A stretch of 64,000 nt of DNA from Candidatus Melainabacteria bacterium (lineage in GTDB: Bacteria > Cyanobacteriota > Vampirovibrionia > Obscuribacterales > Obscuribacteraceae), in contig RXJR01000034.1 in NCBI GenBank assembly GCA_003963305.1, forward strand, positions 1 through 64,000. Reading direction: 5' to 3'. The notes under the pieces are model-generated. The model worked only from the letters and a program-made list of their open reading frames with translations, did no database searches and was not told the DNA's origin. Below are positions 8,038 to 16,947 of this stretch, piece by piece. Each line of letters begins with the position of its first letter. Position 1 is the stretch's first letter. The translations under genes and the position numbers were made by a program.

Positions 8038-9111
8038 TTGATTTCTGAATGGGATATTGAAATGGAAATTGAAGCGCGAATTAGGGGCATTCATTACACC
8101 TCAGTTCTTAATCGGGAACTATCGATATTCGATGAGCAACAATTCCCTGAAGCGCTACGGAGTGGTTCTTTTTTACTTCAAACTAGTACAAGTCAGAGTT
8201 TTGCCTGTAGCGTCTGGCTTACGCCAAAACGTAGCCGCACGCATCCATTGGCGCGTGTATACGACACCCTGAAAGGTGTTGAAAGAAAGGTGGCGTTTAT
8301 TCCTCTCGTAAAGGACGAGGCCGACGGTGATTGCGATTACTTGCAGTGGGATACGGTTGCGCTTATGGGGCTACTAGGAATATATGTAATACCTGGCTAC
8401 TACTCCGATGCCGAGCTAAGCGTGAGAAACACAAAAAAGCTAACCAATTTTGTTTGGGACGCGTGGTACCTAAAGCAGCAAATGGAACTTTTAAAGAACT
8501 ATCACTCCTCTGCCGTTCATTGGAACATGGAACAGTTCAATAAACTGGCTGCACTCGCAGATAAGGCTTTGAATGCTCATTCGATGCTAAGCACCAAATT
8601 TGGTATCGAAATGCGCTCTCTTAAATCTCTTCCGAGGAAAATTGAAGAGTTGAAACTTGGACAACAAAATTTTTTGACGCAAGGAAGAATGCGATCAAAA
8701 TCTGCACAAATGCGTGAAACCTCAACTGTGCAACCAAAAGAATTTTTTCTGGGAAACAAGGCGGGCATTACTATCACTGACCTTGTTGGCGGTGTTTATC
8801 ATTTGACTGCTGATGATTGTCTGATAAGAGATGACACAATATTTTTAGTTGAATCGAAACACAGTGAAACTGCTGGTCTGTCTTCATCTGAATCGATAAA
8901 AGAAGGTCTGATTAAAATGGCTTTGTTTTGCAACATTATTGAAGTGCGCTGTCTTGAGAGATTTTATAAACCTGTAGCTGTTCTACGATTGGCTTGTGGA
9001 GATGCCGTGAAATCGCTAAGTTCTGCCCAGGCACAAACAGTCAACAATTTGAAATTGGAGTCCGAATTGAATGGATTTTTACTCGATCTGACAGACTTGC
9101 ACAGCCTTTAA
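8038..9111 (+). CDS. putative PD-(D/E)XK-type restriction-like nuclease
   Basis: A 357-aa cytoplasmic protein from TTG 8038 (an ATG at 8062 would give 349 aa). The C-terminal third contains TADDCLIRDDTIFLVESKHS (residues 257-276). Its Asp259/260, Glu272 and Lys274 have the spacing of a PD-(D/E)XK nuclease core (D-x11-12-ExK). A conserved-looking middle segment reads VKDEADGDCDYLQWDTVALM. No methyltransferase is next to it, so if it is a restriction enzyme it is either an orphan or acts on modified or foreign DNA. It is divergent from the IetAS-like operon, consistent with a defence cluster. Function is inferred from one motif, so this is a tentative call. Confidence 0.5.
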   Translation: MISEWDIEMEIEARIRGIHYTSVLNRELSIFDEQQFPEALRSGSFLLQTSTSQSFACSVWLTPKRSRTHPLARVYDTLKGVERKVAFIPLVKDEADGDCDYLQWDTVALMGLLGIYVIPGYYSDAELSVRNTKKLTNFVWDAWYLKQQMELLKNYHSSAVHWNMEQFNKLAALADKALNAHSMLSTKFGIEMRSLKSLPRKIEELKLGQQNFLTQGRMRSKSAQMRETSTVQPKEFFLGNKAGITITDLVGGVYHLTADDCLIRDDTIFLVESKHSETAGLSSSESIKEGLIKMALFCNIIEVRCLERFYKPVAVLRLACGDAVKSLSSAQAQTVNNLKLESELNGFLLDLTDLHSL

Positions 9112-9145
9112 CAGCTTTCATCAACTCTTATTCTTATAATCAACT

Positions 9146-9193
9146 AAACCAAAAACATTAGATTGGGAATACACAGTCTAATGTTTTTGGTTT
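9146..9193 (+). terminator. long hairpin terminator
   Basis: Two 20-bp arms (AAACCAAAAACATTAGATTG and CAGTCTAATGTTTTTGGTTT) form a stem with one wobble or mismatch and an 8-base loop, 35 bp after the nuclease-like gene. The T-rich right arm suits transcription termination from the left, although the symmetry could work in both directions. Confidence 0.65.
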
Positions 9194-9466
9194 AAGGGAG
9201 GACCTACGTTGAGATTAGCGCGAGTTCGCTAAATCAATTCCCGTCCATAACATTTTCAATTGACACCAAATGTGGTGCTCGAATTCAAAGCGATGCGTTT
9301 GCGGTTTGCAGGGTTCATCGTCTAACTTCGAAAACCCTTCTGTGAATCGGCTAGCCGATTGAACTAGAGAAATACACGACAAATGGTGTCCAACTTGGGA
9401 CAAATTTGTTGATTTGGGCTTCGAGTTCAATCGGCTACGAATCGGCTAGAACCGTCTTCCCTACCC
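9194..9466. other. intergenic region without a supported gene
   Basis: I see no convincing gene. There is a perfect 16-bp palindrome AATCGGCTAGCCGATT at 9345-9360, with two further copies of the half-site AATCGGCTA near 9428-9449. Confidence 0.3.
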
Positions 9467-9494
9467 CAAAAAAAATACCGGCAAAAGCCGGTAT
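9467..9494 (-). terminator. Rho-independent terminator of the tRNA-Leu unit
   Basis: On the minus strand, ATACCGGC-TTTT-GCCGGTAT (9494-9475) is a perfect 8-bp stem followed by a run of eight T. It sits 12 bp after the tRNA-Leu-like copy and would end minus-strand transcription through 9810-9507. Confidence 0.85.
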
Positions 9495-9506
9495 CTCAGT
9501 ATGATT

Positions 9507-9574
9507 GGGCGAGCAGGGACTTGAACCCTGACCCTTGCGGACTAGATCCTAAGTCTAGTGAGTCATACGATTCA
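9507..9574 (-). pseudogene. degenerate tRNA-Leu(UAG)-like sequence
   Basis: The anticodon arm (CTAGA-CTTAGGA-TCTAG), variable arm (GTCCGCAAGGGT) and T arm (CAGGG-TTCAAGT-CCCTG), plus the acceptor 3' strand CTCGCCC, resemble the real tRNA-Leu at 9728-9810. The 5' acceptor strand and a normal D arm are missing, and no CCA is encoded. Differences from the true gene are paired within stems. It therefore looks like a diverged tRNA rather than a recent duplication, and is followed by its own terminator. Confidence 0.7.
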
Positions 9575-9727
9575 CCTCTGAAGACACGAATTGTCGGATT
9601 TCGTCGACAACAGTGTTCGACTTTTGGCAAGAGCGCTGCGATCGAGGGGATGCAGCGCTGAGTTTTAAAATACGCTAATCTGGCTCCATGCGGACAAAAG
9701 AAAATCAAGTTTCGGTTTGTGAAAGAC

Positions 9728-9810
9728 TGGTGGGCGAGGTGGGACTTGAACCCACACCCTTGCGGACCAGATCCTAAGTCTGGCGCGTCTGCCAATTTCG
9801 CCACCCGCCC
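9728..9810 (-). tRNA. tRNA-Leu (anticodon UAG)
   Basis: Reverse complement starts GGGCGGGTGGCGAAATTGGC and ends CTCGCCCACCA. The acceptor stem pairs 7/7 with one G-T. The anticodon stem CCAGA/TCTGG holds loop CTTAGGA (anticodon TAG). A long class II variable arm (GTCCGCAAGGGTG) and T arm GTGGG-TTCAAGT-CCCAC complete it. CCA is encoded (9728-9730). Confidence 0.96.
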
Positions 9811-9904
9811 ACAGTTGGTTGCTATATGCAGCATACGCCAGAATACCACGCCTTTTGCTGCTGGTCATCCGTGTTGCCATGCGGCGGTTTCTAGGTCCAT
9901 CTGG

Positions 9905-11047
9905 TCACGTGACCGTGTTCAGCGCCCCCGCCAATTCACCGAAGCCGTTGTACCGACCCTTGGAATCCTTCTCCAAGCACTTCATGATAATCGCCTCGAG
10001 TTCCTTTGGAACCTTAAGCTCATCTGCAAATGGTTTCGGCCGTTTGCCCATGTGTTGAGTTAGTGTGTCAAAGTCGTTGTTGCCCTCGAACGGCTGCATG
10101 CCCTTCAGCACGTGATACATGATGCAGCCGAGTGAGTATATTTCTGACGCCACGGTGTTTTCACCGATGCTGCCGCCGCTTCCGGCAGCGCCCTCATCGC
10201 TGTTTCCTGCGTCCGCGCTGGTCTTGCTTCCGCCTCCGCCCGCCCCGAATGCCACTTCAGGTGCTATATAAGCAGCGTGGCCGTAAATGCTCGCAGTCTT
10301 CGTCGCGTTGGTCTCCCACTCCAGGCTGCGGAACATTCGTTCTGCAACTCCGAAGTCTGAGATTTTGACCGACACCTGCTCGCCTTCCAGCGAAATAAAG
10401 ATGTTGCTAGGTTTCAAATCTTTGTGCAGCCATCCTTGCTCGAATGCATACTGCAAAATTTCGCACGCCTTCAACATCGTTTCAATCACCACATACGGTG
10501 CCATCGGTCCGGTCTTATGCAGTATGGTTTTCAGACTTTTATACGTTTTCAAATTCTCGACAACAACATAAACCTGCGGCGGTGCTGCTTTCGTTTCCGC
10601 CATAATCCCTGAATCGAGAACTTTCACGATACCTGGATGCTGCAGCGACATTGTCTCCTGCAGCGCATCGGCAAATCGACGAATCCGCCGTGGTGTTCCC
10701 AGCATGTGTGGCTTGATCAATTTGATCAACACTTCGCCCCAGGTCTCCATATCATGCGCGAGATAGACCTGTGTCAGGTCGCCTTCTCCGACGAATCTCT
10801 TGATCTGGTAACGTCTGGCAAAACGGCTTTCATTCAAAACACCGGTGGTTACCTGCAGGTGCTCACGGTCAATCATCAGCAGCGTGCGATCTTTTGTGCA
10901 CACCGCGCTGAGTGAATCCTTCGGATACTTGCGATTGCAAGCTGGGCAAACTTTTCCACCGATGAGGCTCAAATCGGCTTGCTCCACCGTTTCGTCGCGC
11001 TCGAGCACCGCTTTTATTTTCCGTAATCCGTCAGATGCAGATGACAT
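9905..11047 (-). CDS. serine/threonine protein kinase with N-terminal zinc ribbon
   Basis: A 380-aa Hanks-type kinase. Residues about 28-55 carry a CPAC...C zinc-ribbon-like segment ([13 protein letters not shown]). The kinase domain follows: glycine loop [13 protein letters not shown], the invariant-Lys strand VLIKLIKP, catalytic loop [14 protein letters not shown] in [12 protein letters not shown] in [12 protein letters not shown] glycine- and serine-rich insert ([20 protein letters not shown]) sits in the activation-to-F-helix region. There is no membrane segment, so unlike PknB-type kinases it is soluble, without extracellular sensor. It phosphorylates Ser/Thr in unknown targets. It is divergent from phosphoketolase, with a repeat-rich intergenic region between them. 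Confidence 0.92.
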   Translation of the reverse strand: MSSASDGLRKIKAVLERDETVEQADLSLIGGKVCPACNRKYPKDSLSAVCTKDRTLLMIDREHLQVTTGVLNESRFARRYQIKRFVGEGDLTQVYLAHDMETWGEVLIKLIKPHMLGTPRRIRRFADALQETMSLQHPGIVKVLDSGIMAETKAAPPQVYVVVENLKTYKSLKTILHKTGPMAPYVVIETMLKACEILQYAFEQGWLHKDLKPSNIFISLEGEQVSVKISDFGVAERMFRSLEWETNATKTASIYGHAAYIAPEVAFGAGGGGSKTSADAGNSDEGAAGSGGSIGENTVASEIYSLGCIMYHVLKGMQPFEGNNDFDTLTQHMGKRPKPFADELKVPKELEAIIMKCLEKDSKGRYNGFGELAGALNTVT

Positions 11048-11092
11048 TGTGTTGCTGCCCCGCTACAAGTGATGAGCCACGTCGTATGAATC

Positions 11093-11164
11093 TTATGCCT
11101 GTCCTTATGCCACACCTGGGCATAACCCTACGCATGTTATGCCCATCCATATGCGCGTTATGCC
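11093..11164. promoter_or_regulatory. array of five TTATGCC motifs
   Basis: TTATGCC occurs at 11093, 11105, 11137 and 11158 on the plus strand and once inverted (GGCATAA) at 11119-11125, all within 72 bp between the divergent kinase and phosphoketolase genes. Such clustering suggests binding sites for a regulator of one or both genes. No regulator is identifiable. Confidence 0.45.
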
Positions 11165-11325
11165 TGCTCCTCGCCGGTTTTTTGCACATTGCCAGGCATC
11201 GCGCCGTCACAAATCGCCGCAAACCCTTGAACCCGCCCCATCCACCTGCCAGAATAATTCGCGTTAATGTTGGCGTTGCCCAGTTTCCGCGCGAGACGAG
11301 TCAATCGTCGCGCCCCAGGAGTGTT

Positions 11326-13713
11326 ATGACAGCTACTCGCGAAGATGCCCAGGTTACTATGTCCGGACCGCTCTCGAGCGACGAACTCAATAAGATGAAT
11401 GCCTATTGGCGCGCTGCCAATTATTTGTCTGTCGGTCAGATTTATTTGATGGACAATCCGCTGCTCAAAGAGCCGCTGCAGCTCAAGCATGTGAAGCCGC
11501 GTTTGCTCGGGCACTGGGGCACCACCCCTGGTCTCAACATGATTTACGTGCACATGAATCGCCTCATCAAAAAGCATGATTTGAACGCGATTTACATCAC
11601 CGGTCCTGGTCACGGTGGTCCCGGTCTCGTCGCCAACACTTATCTGGAAGGAACGTACAGCGAGTACTATCCGCTCATCAGCGAGGATGAGCACGGCATG
11701 AAAGCGCTGTTCAAGCAGTTTTCGTTCCCGGGCGGAATTCCCAGCCACGTCGCGCCGGAGACTCCTGGCTCGATCCATGAAGGCGGCGAGCTCGGATACG
11801 CGCTCGTCCACGCATTCGGAGCCGCTTTCGATAATCCCGATTTGTTTGTTTGCTGCGTCATTGGCGATGGCGAGGCAGAAACCGGACCGCTCGCCGCCAG
11901 TTGGCATTCCAACAAGTTTTTGAATCCGGCGCGGGACGGCATCGTTTTGCCGATTCTGCATTTGAATGGATACAAAATCGCCGGACCAACCGTGCTCGCT
12001 CGCATGGATGACGACGAGCTCACCCAGCTCTTCAACGGATACGGATACAAGCCATATTTTGTGGAAGGTGACGAGCCCGCCGCCGTGCATCAGATTATGG
12101 CGAAGACGCTTGACGCCATATATGGTGACATCCAGAAAATCCAGAAGGATGCGCGCGAAAACGGCGTCACTGAGCGCCCGCGGTATCCGATGATTGTCAT
12201 GCGCACGCCCAAAGGATGGACTGGTCCGAAGGAAGTCGATGGCATTCCGGTCGAAGGCACATTCCGCGCGCACCAGGTGCCGCTCAGTGGATTGGCGAAA
12301 AATCCAGAGCATTTGAAGCAGTTGGAAGAGTGGATGCTCAGCTATAAGCCGCAAGAACTTTTCGATGAATCTGGAAAGTTCCGCGAGGAATATGCCGAAC
12401 TCGCACCCAGAGGCGATCGCAGAATGGGAGCCAATCCGCATGCTAACGGTGGCGTGTTGCTGCGCGAATTGAAGTTTCCTGATTTTCGTCAATATGCAGT
12501 AAAGGTTGATAAGCCTGCCACCGTGGATGGTGAAGCAACTCGCGTCATGGGCGCATTCCTCCGCGACATCATTAAGCTGAATCCGACAAACTTCAGATTG
12601 ATGGGACCGGACGAAACTGCATCCAATCGTCTCGGCGACGTGTTCGAAGTCACCAATCGCATGTCCTACAACCAGATTCTTCCCACTGACGATCACGTCA
12701 GCCGCGACGGTCGCGTCATGGAAGTCTTGAGCGAACATCTCTGCCAGGGCTGGTTGGAAGGATACTTGCTCACCGGGCGCCACGGATTTTTCTCATGCTA
12801 TGAAGCATTTATCCACATCATCGATTCGATGTTCAACCAGCATGCGAAATGGCTGAAAGTGACGAAAGACATCGGATGGCGCCGCCCGATCGCGTCGCTC
12901 AACTATCTGCTCACTTCGCACGTATGGCGCCAGGACCACAATGGCTTCAGCCATCAAGACCCCGGTTTCATCGACCATTGCATCAACAAGAAGGCGAGTG
13001 TGATTCGTGTCTATCTGCCACCAGATGCGAATACTCTGCTCAGCGTTACCGACCACGCTCTGCGCTCGCGCGATTATGTCAACATCATCGTCGCCGGCAA
13101 GCAGCCCGGGCTTCAGTACCTGGATATGGATGCCGCCATCAAGCATTGCGCCGCTGGTCTATCCATCTGGGATTGGGCGAGTTCGGACCAGGGTTCCGAG
13201 CCTGATGTCGTCATGGCGTGCGCCGGTGATATCCCGACGCTCGAGACACTGGCGGCGGTATCAATCCTGCGCGAGCTTGTTCCGACGCTCAAAATCAGAT
13301 TCGTCAATGTCGTCAATTTGATGAAGTTGCAGCCGACGAATGAGCATCCGCATGGGATGGACGAGTTCGAGTTCAATTCCATCTTCACTGAAGACAAGCC
13401 GGTCATCTTCGCTTATCACGGATATCCGTGGTTGATTCATCGACTCACGTATCGTCGCAAGAATCACCACAACATCCATGTGCGCGGATACAAAGAAGAA
13501 GGCACCACGACGACGCCGTTTGACATGGTCGTGCTGAACGAGATGGACCGATTCAATCTCGCCAGCGATGTCTTCGAGCGCGTGCCGAGTCTGAAGTATG
13601 AGGCGGCGCGCGGCAAGCAGTATCTGCGCAACAAGCTGATGGACCACAAGAACTACATCAAGACGCACGGCGAGGACATGCCCGAAATTCGCGATTGGAA
13701 ATGGCCGTATTGA
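11326..13713 (+). CDS. xfp: xylulose-5-phosphate/fructose-6-phosphate phosphoketolase
   Basis: A 795-aa thiamine-diphosphate enzyme that cleaves xylulose 5-phosphate (and usually fructose 6-phosphate) with phosphate to acetyl phosphate plus glyceraldehyde 3-phosphate or erythrose 4-phosphate. Family marks are [15 protein letters not shown] (28-42), GHWGTTPGL (62-70), TGPGHGGPG (92-100), [10 protein letters not shown] (151-160) and the ThDP/Mg motif [13 protein letters not shown] with Asn further on. The full three-domain length is present. The frame is open to 11035, but the ATG at 11326, preceded by AGGAG, begins where family members begin. It gives a route from pentoses or hexoses to acetyl-P without loss of carbon as CO2. 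It is divergent from the kinase gene and followed by two REP-like palindromes. Confidence 0.97.
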   Translation: MTATREDAQVTMSGPLSSDELNKMNAYWRAANYLSVGQIYLMDNPLLKEPLQLKHVKPRLLGHWGTTPGLNMIYVHMNRLIKKHDLNAIYITGPGHGGPGLVANTYLEGTYSEYYPLISEDEHGMKALFKQFSFPGGIPSHVAPETPGSIHEGGELGYALVHAFGAAFDNPDLFVCCVIGDGEAETGPLAASWHSNKFLNPARDGIVLPILHLNGYKIAGPTVLARMDDDELTQLFNGYGYKPYFVEGDEPAAVHQIMAKTLDAIYGDIQKIQKDARENGVTERPRYPMIVMRTPKGWTGPKEVDGIPVEGTFRAHQVPLSGLAKNPEHLKQLEEWMLSYKPQELFDESGKFREEYAELAPRGDRRMGANPHANGGVLLRELKFPDFRQYAVKVDKPATVDGEATRVMGAFLRDIIKLNPTNFRLMGPDETASNRLGDVFEVTNRMSYNQILPTDDHVSRDGRVMEVLSEHLCQGWLEGYLLTGRHGFFSCYEAFIHIIDSMFNQHAKWLKVTKDIGWRRPIASLNYLLTSHVWRQDHNGFSHQDPGFIDHCINKKASVIRVYLPPDANTLLSVTDHALRSRDYVNIIVAGKQPGLQYLDMDAAIKHCAAGLSIWDWASSDQGSEPDVVMACAGDIPTLETLAAVSILRELVPTLKIRFVNVVNLMKLQPTNEHPHGMDEFEFNSIFTEDKPVIFAYHGYPWLIHRLTYRRKNHHNIHVRGYKEEGTTTTPFDMVVLNEMDRFNLASDVFERVPSLKYEAARGKQYLRNKLMDHKNYIKTHGEDMPEIRDWKWPY

Positions 13714-13736
13714 TGGACCGCACGCGTCCCGCGTGC
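13713..13736 (+). repeat. REP-like palindrome copy 1
   Basis: ATGGAC then the hairpin GCACGCG-TCC-CGCGTGC (13720-13736). It shares the ATGGA lead and the CGTCCCG core with three other copies in the window. Confidence 0.65.
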
Positions 13737-13754
13737 CCCGAGGTCGTGGAAACC

Positions 13755-13778
13755 ATGGAGCGCATGCGTCCCGCGTGC
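13755..13778 (+). repeat. REP-like palindrome copy 2
   Basis: ATGGAG then GCATGCG-TCC-CGCGTGC (13762-13778), a stem with one G-T pair. It lies 42 bp after copy 1 and both copies are followed by similar CGA(G/A)GTCGT sequence. Confidence 0.65.
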
Positions 13779-13893
13779 CTCGAAGTCGTCGGCGCCCACC
13801 CGAAGTGGCAAATGTCCTCAACTGCCATTGACCTCCTTCGCAACTCCTGAATAAGATCGAAGCAGCCTTTGAAGACCGAAAAGGAGCTTTGGT

Positions 13894-14637
13894 ATGGAAC
13901 AAGAGGAACTGAGAGTCAATTTCAGGTGGGGCAAATCCCAGCTCGACCTCTTGAAGCATGTCGCGCAGACGATGGGCATCTCCTATCAGACCTACATCAA
14001 GCAAGCCCTTTTCAAACAATGCTTGAATGATCTAGTCAATGCGCCGCTGACGTTTGAGCATGTGAAAGCGCCCCTATCATTCGATCAGTTGTCGAAGCCG
14101 GAGCGCGAGCGTGTCGTCAGTCAGCTTCTGGAACGTGGACAGGTGCTGTACAGCATTGGAAAGTTCGAGCTGGCAGTTGCAGTTTATTCGCAGTGTTTGA
14201 AGGTCGACCCGCACTGCCGAAACGCTTATTACCAGCGCGCCAAAGCCTATCGCCACTTGAATAATCACAAGGAAGGGCTAAAAGACTGCAATGCGTTGAT
14301 CGAGAGTTTCCCCGATTTTGGCGGTGGATATCACGTGCGTGCGCATCACTACGAAGCTATGGGAAAGTATGACAAGGCTTTCGCTGACTACAAGAGAACC
14401 GCCGAATTCGACTCGCGATGGGCTTACCTGGCTTTGATCCAGAGCGCCAGTTTGCATCTGCATCTCGGGAATACGGCTCAGGCGTTGGCGAATGCCAATG
14501 AGGCGATCACCCTGGATGCTTCCGACCCGGATGGGTATTGCTTTAGAGCGAATTTGTACGAGAAATTGGGAGATCAAACCAGCGCAGATGCTGATAAGGC
14601 TGCTGCGCTGAAGCTTTGCTCTACTAGTACTTCTTAA
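13894..14637 (+). CDS. TPR protein with N-terminal ribbon-helix-helix-like segment
   Basis: A 247-aa protein. Residues 5-45 (LRVNFRWGKSQLDLLKHVA then GISYQTYIKQAL) resemble the beta-strand plus two helices of CopG/BrnA-type ribbon-helix-helix DNA-binding domains. From about residue 75 onwards there are four or five TPR units (for example GQVLYSIGKFELAVAVYSQC, YYQRAKAYRHLNNHKEGLKD, YHVRAHHYEAMGKYDKAFAD). There is no signal peptide, so it is probably a cytoplasmic scaffold or regulator. The ATG at 13894 is well supported by AAAGGAG seven bases upstream. It is downstream of xfp but separated by 180 bp with REP-like palindromes, so it is probably a separate transcription unit. The RHH assignment is by eye. 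Confidence 0.7.
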   Translation: MEQEELRVNFRWGKSQLDLLKHVAQTMGISYQTYIKQALFKQCLNDLVNAPLTFEHVKAPLSFDQLSKPERERVVSQLLERGQVLYSIGKFELAVAVYSQCLKVDPHCRNAYYQRAKAYRHLNNHKEGLKDCNALIESFPDFGGGYHVRAHHYEAMGKYDKAFADYKRTAEFDSRWAYLALIQSASLHLHLGNTAQALANANEAITLDASDPDGYCFRANLYEKLGDQTSADADKAAALKLCSTSTS

Positions 14638-14648
14638 ATAAAACTGTT

Positions 14649-14672
14649 GCAGCCGGGACGGCTGCACTCCAT
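14649..14672 (-). repeat. REP-like palindrome copy 3
   Basis: On the minus strand: ATGGAGT then GCAGCCG-TCC-CGGCTGC. The stem differs from the other copies but remains perfectly paired, which indicates selection on the hairpin. It lies 11 bp after the TPR gene. Confidence 0.65.
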
Positions 14673-14793
14673 GGATTACGTGGATTCCTGGGGATTCCTG
14701 GGGATTTCGCTTTTCAAGCACCTGTGAGTGTTTCGGCTCAGCTGTGACAGTCAGGCGTATCCGGGGTAGGATACCTTTGTACAGCTTCACCAG

Positions 14794-16872
14794 GTGTCCA
14801 GTTTGAAGCGGATTTTTTGGCTCAGTTTTTTACTACTGTTCAGTGAAATTTTAGCTCTCCGGTGGCTGGGTATTGAAATCCCGGTCGTCAGGTCTTTTCC
14901 GAACCTGGTCATCATGGTCTGTCTGGTCGCCGCGTCTGCTGGTATGTCCAAGGCGACTGCGAAGTCGATTAGTCCCAAAGCGTCTCTTGCCATCGTCTGC
15001 GGTGCGTGTGTCTGTCTGCTCACGCCGCTTATTTTTTCGGTGCAATTAGGATTGCCAACCCTGTCGCTGAAGTTTGGTGGCGCCGATGAGGCATCCGCTA
15101 TCTCGCGCGCGCTCGGGGTGCTTGTCGTGTCGGTGAGTTCGCTTTACGCTATTTTTTATGTGATAGGAAAATGGCTTGGAAAGGAATTTGAGGGAGCACC
15201 GCCCCTGGCGGCATATTCCTATAATTTGCTGGGAAGCATAGCCGGCACGTTAGCGTTCGCTGTCATCTCCTGGCTGGGATTGCCGCCGCCAGTCTGGCTC
15301 ATAATCGCTGGTGCTGTCACTACTCTCGTCTACACGAAACCGCTGGTTCCGGTTCTGACTGGAATACTGGCTGCACTCGCTTTCACAGCCACGCACAGCT
15401 ACTGGTCGCCTTACAGCAAGCTGGATGTGCTGCCGATTGATGCATCCGGCAGTCATGTGCTCGGACCGAATAACTACATTTTGAATTCCAACAATGATTA
15501 TTTCCACATGGGCATGCAGGTTATGAATCCTGAGCAGGAGGAGCGGTGGAAAGAAGAGTTGAAGACGCGGGAGCAGAAGACCGACAAGAAGCTCTGGTCG
15601 CCTTTCGCCTGGGTGAAGCTGCCTTTCATGGCGACGCCTTACCATGATCGGGTGCTGGTGCTGGGATGCGGGTCTGGCAACGATGTCGCGTATGCCCTCG
15701 CCAATGGTGTGAAGCATATAACCGGCGTGGAAATCGACCCAATCATCTGCAAGTTGGGGCGCGAGCGCCATCCGAACAAGCCTTACGTCGACCCGCGTGT
15801 TGAGCTGCACAACGAGGACGCGCGAACGTTCTTGCGCTATTCGAAGGATAAATTCGATCTTGTCGAATTTGCGTTTCTCGACCCTGGTTCGACTATAAAC
15901 TCGGCGTCGTTTCTGCGTGTCGACAATTACGTTTACACCGTCGAGTCTATTCGTGCCGCCATCAAAATGTGCAACGAGAATGGCATAGTCGCCATGTCTT
16001 TTGCAACTGGTGCAGATAGCCCAGTGACAGCGCGCCTGTATCAATCAATAACTGAAGCCAATGGCGGCGTGCCGCCAGTCGGATACACCAACAGCGAGAT
16101 GTACAGTTGCTTCTTCGTTTTCGGTCCGGGAATGAAGAATTTTAACGCTGCAAATTTGAAGGGCGTAGACCTCGTGCCTTACAAACCACCGGGCGACATC
16201 CGCGCTTGCACCGACCAGTGGCCGTTCCTCTATCTCGCTTATGATCCGAGTGGTATCTGGCTTTATATTGCTGTTCTCGTCGTCGCTGTAGTGTTGCCTG
16301 CCCTGCTTCTTTTGCGCGGCGGTGGTACCGGAATTAGTGGCGCAGAATGGGCGAATATGTTCTTCCTTGGTCAGGCGTTCATGCTTATGGAGACAAAGTC
16401 CATCACTCATCTGTCGCTATTGCTCGGTGCTACATGGATTGTCAGTTCCGCCGTCATTCTGACTGTGTTGCTGTTTGCGTATACAGCCAATCTGATCGTC
16501 TCAAAGAAGCTGGCTCCGCCCGTGCATGTGCTGTACGCCTGCCTGGCAGTGAGCTTGCTCGTGCAAGTGCTTGTGCAAATTCCCGAGTCCAGCACGATGT
16601 CTTCGTCCGTGATAACTGCCATTTACTGCTTTATAGACTGCTTCCCGATTTTGTTCGGCTCCATGATTTTCTCGACCTGCTTCGGCAAAACCAAATTCTC
16701 GACGCAAGCGCTATCAGCGAATTTGCTTGGCGTCTCGATTGGCGGATTGACAGAGAATCTCTGCATCGTCACCGGCACTTCCAACCTGACATATATTGCG
16801 ATACTGCTGTATGGAATGTCCTACATCGCGGTTCTGCGAGGAAAGGGGAAATGGACAAGTAGTGTTCATTGA
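14794..16872 (+). CDS. membrane-embedded spermidine synthase-like methyltransferase-fold protein
   Basis: A 692-aa protein from GTG 14794. Residues 1-205 contain about six hydrophobic helices. Residues 283-400 form a Rossmann SAM/polyamine-synthase domain (RVLVLGCGSGNDVAYALANG, then the acidic loop GVEIDPIICK and RVELHNEDARTFLRYSKDKFDLV). The C-terminal 200 residues hold six or so further helices. This TM-SpeE-TM arrangement is common in bacteria, and the substrate is generally unknown. The key aspartates for polyamine transfer cannot be verified here, so aminopropyl transfer is not certain. The start follows CAGGT only weakly. It appears monocistronic, with convergent WG-repeat genes downstream. 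Confidence 0.8.
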   Translation: MSSLKRIFWLSFLLLFSEILALRWLGIEIPVVRSFPNLVIMVCLVAASAGMSKATAKSISPKASLAIVCGACVCLLTPLIFSVQLGLPTLSLKFGGADEASAISRALGVLVVSVSSLYAIFYVIGKWLGKEFEGAPPLAAYSYNLLGSIAGTLAFAVISWLGLPPPVWLIIAGAVTTLVYTKPLVPVLTGILAALAFTATHSYWSPYSKLDVLPIDASGSHVLGPNNYILNSNNDYFHMGMQVMNPEQEERWKEELKTREQKTDKKLWSPFAWVKLPFMATPYHDRVLVLGCGSGNDVAYALANGVKHITGVEIDPIICKLGRERHPNKPYVDPRVELHNEDARTFLRYSKDKFDLVEFAFLDPGSTINSASFLRVDNYVYTVESIRAAIKMCNENGIVAMSFATGADSPVTARLYQSITEANGGVPPVGYTNSEMYSCFFVFGPGMKNFNAANLKGVDLVPYKPPGDIRACTDQWPFLYLAYDPSGIWLYIAVLVVAVVLPALLLLRGGGTGISGAEWANMFFLGQAFMLMETKSITHLSLLLGATWIVSSAVILTVLLFAYTANLIVSKKLAPPVHVLYACLAVSLLVQVLVQIPESSTMSSSVITAIYCFIDCFPILFGSMIFSTCFGKTKFSTQALSANLLGVSIGGLTENLCIVTGTSNLTYIAILLYGMSYIAVLRGKGKWTSSVH

Positions 16873-16947
16873 GACTCGCATCTTGCGGTTCTTTGGCGAT
16901 GCTATTGCGCTCACCGTGACCTTCACTCGGATTTGGGTCGGTGGTGC

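Noticed and set aside
9496..10063. Several 60-117-codon frames around the tRNA genes
   Set aside because: They translate tRNA-Leu or its antisense (VKASDLGSG-type artefacts) and have no independent support.
11035..11325. 97-residue N-terminal extension of phosphoketolase
   Set aside because: Family members start at the residue equivalent to ATG 11326, which has AGGAG upstream. The extension covers the divergent promoter region and has Arg/His-rich, non-native composition.
11158..12783. 541-codon open frame on the minus strand within the phosphoketolase region
   Set aside because: It lies fully antisense to the clear phosphoketolase gene, has a Arg/His/Gln-rich composition typical of a shadow frame, and shows no motif.
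14676..14711. Short GGATTCCTGG direct repeats
   Set aside because: Only two or three 12-bp units without further context; too small to interpret.
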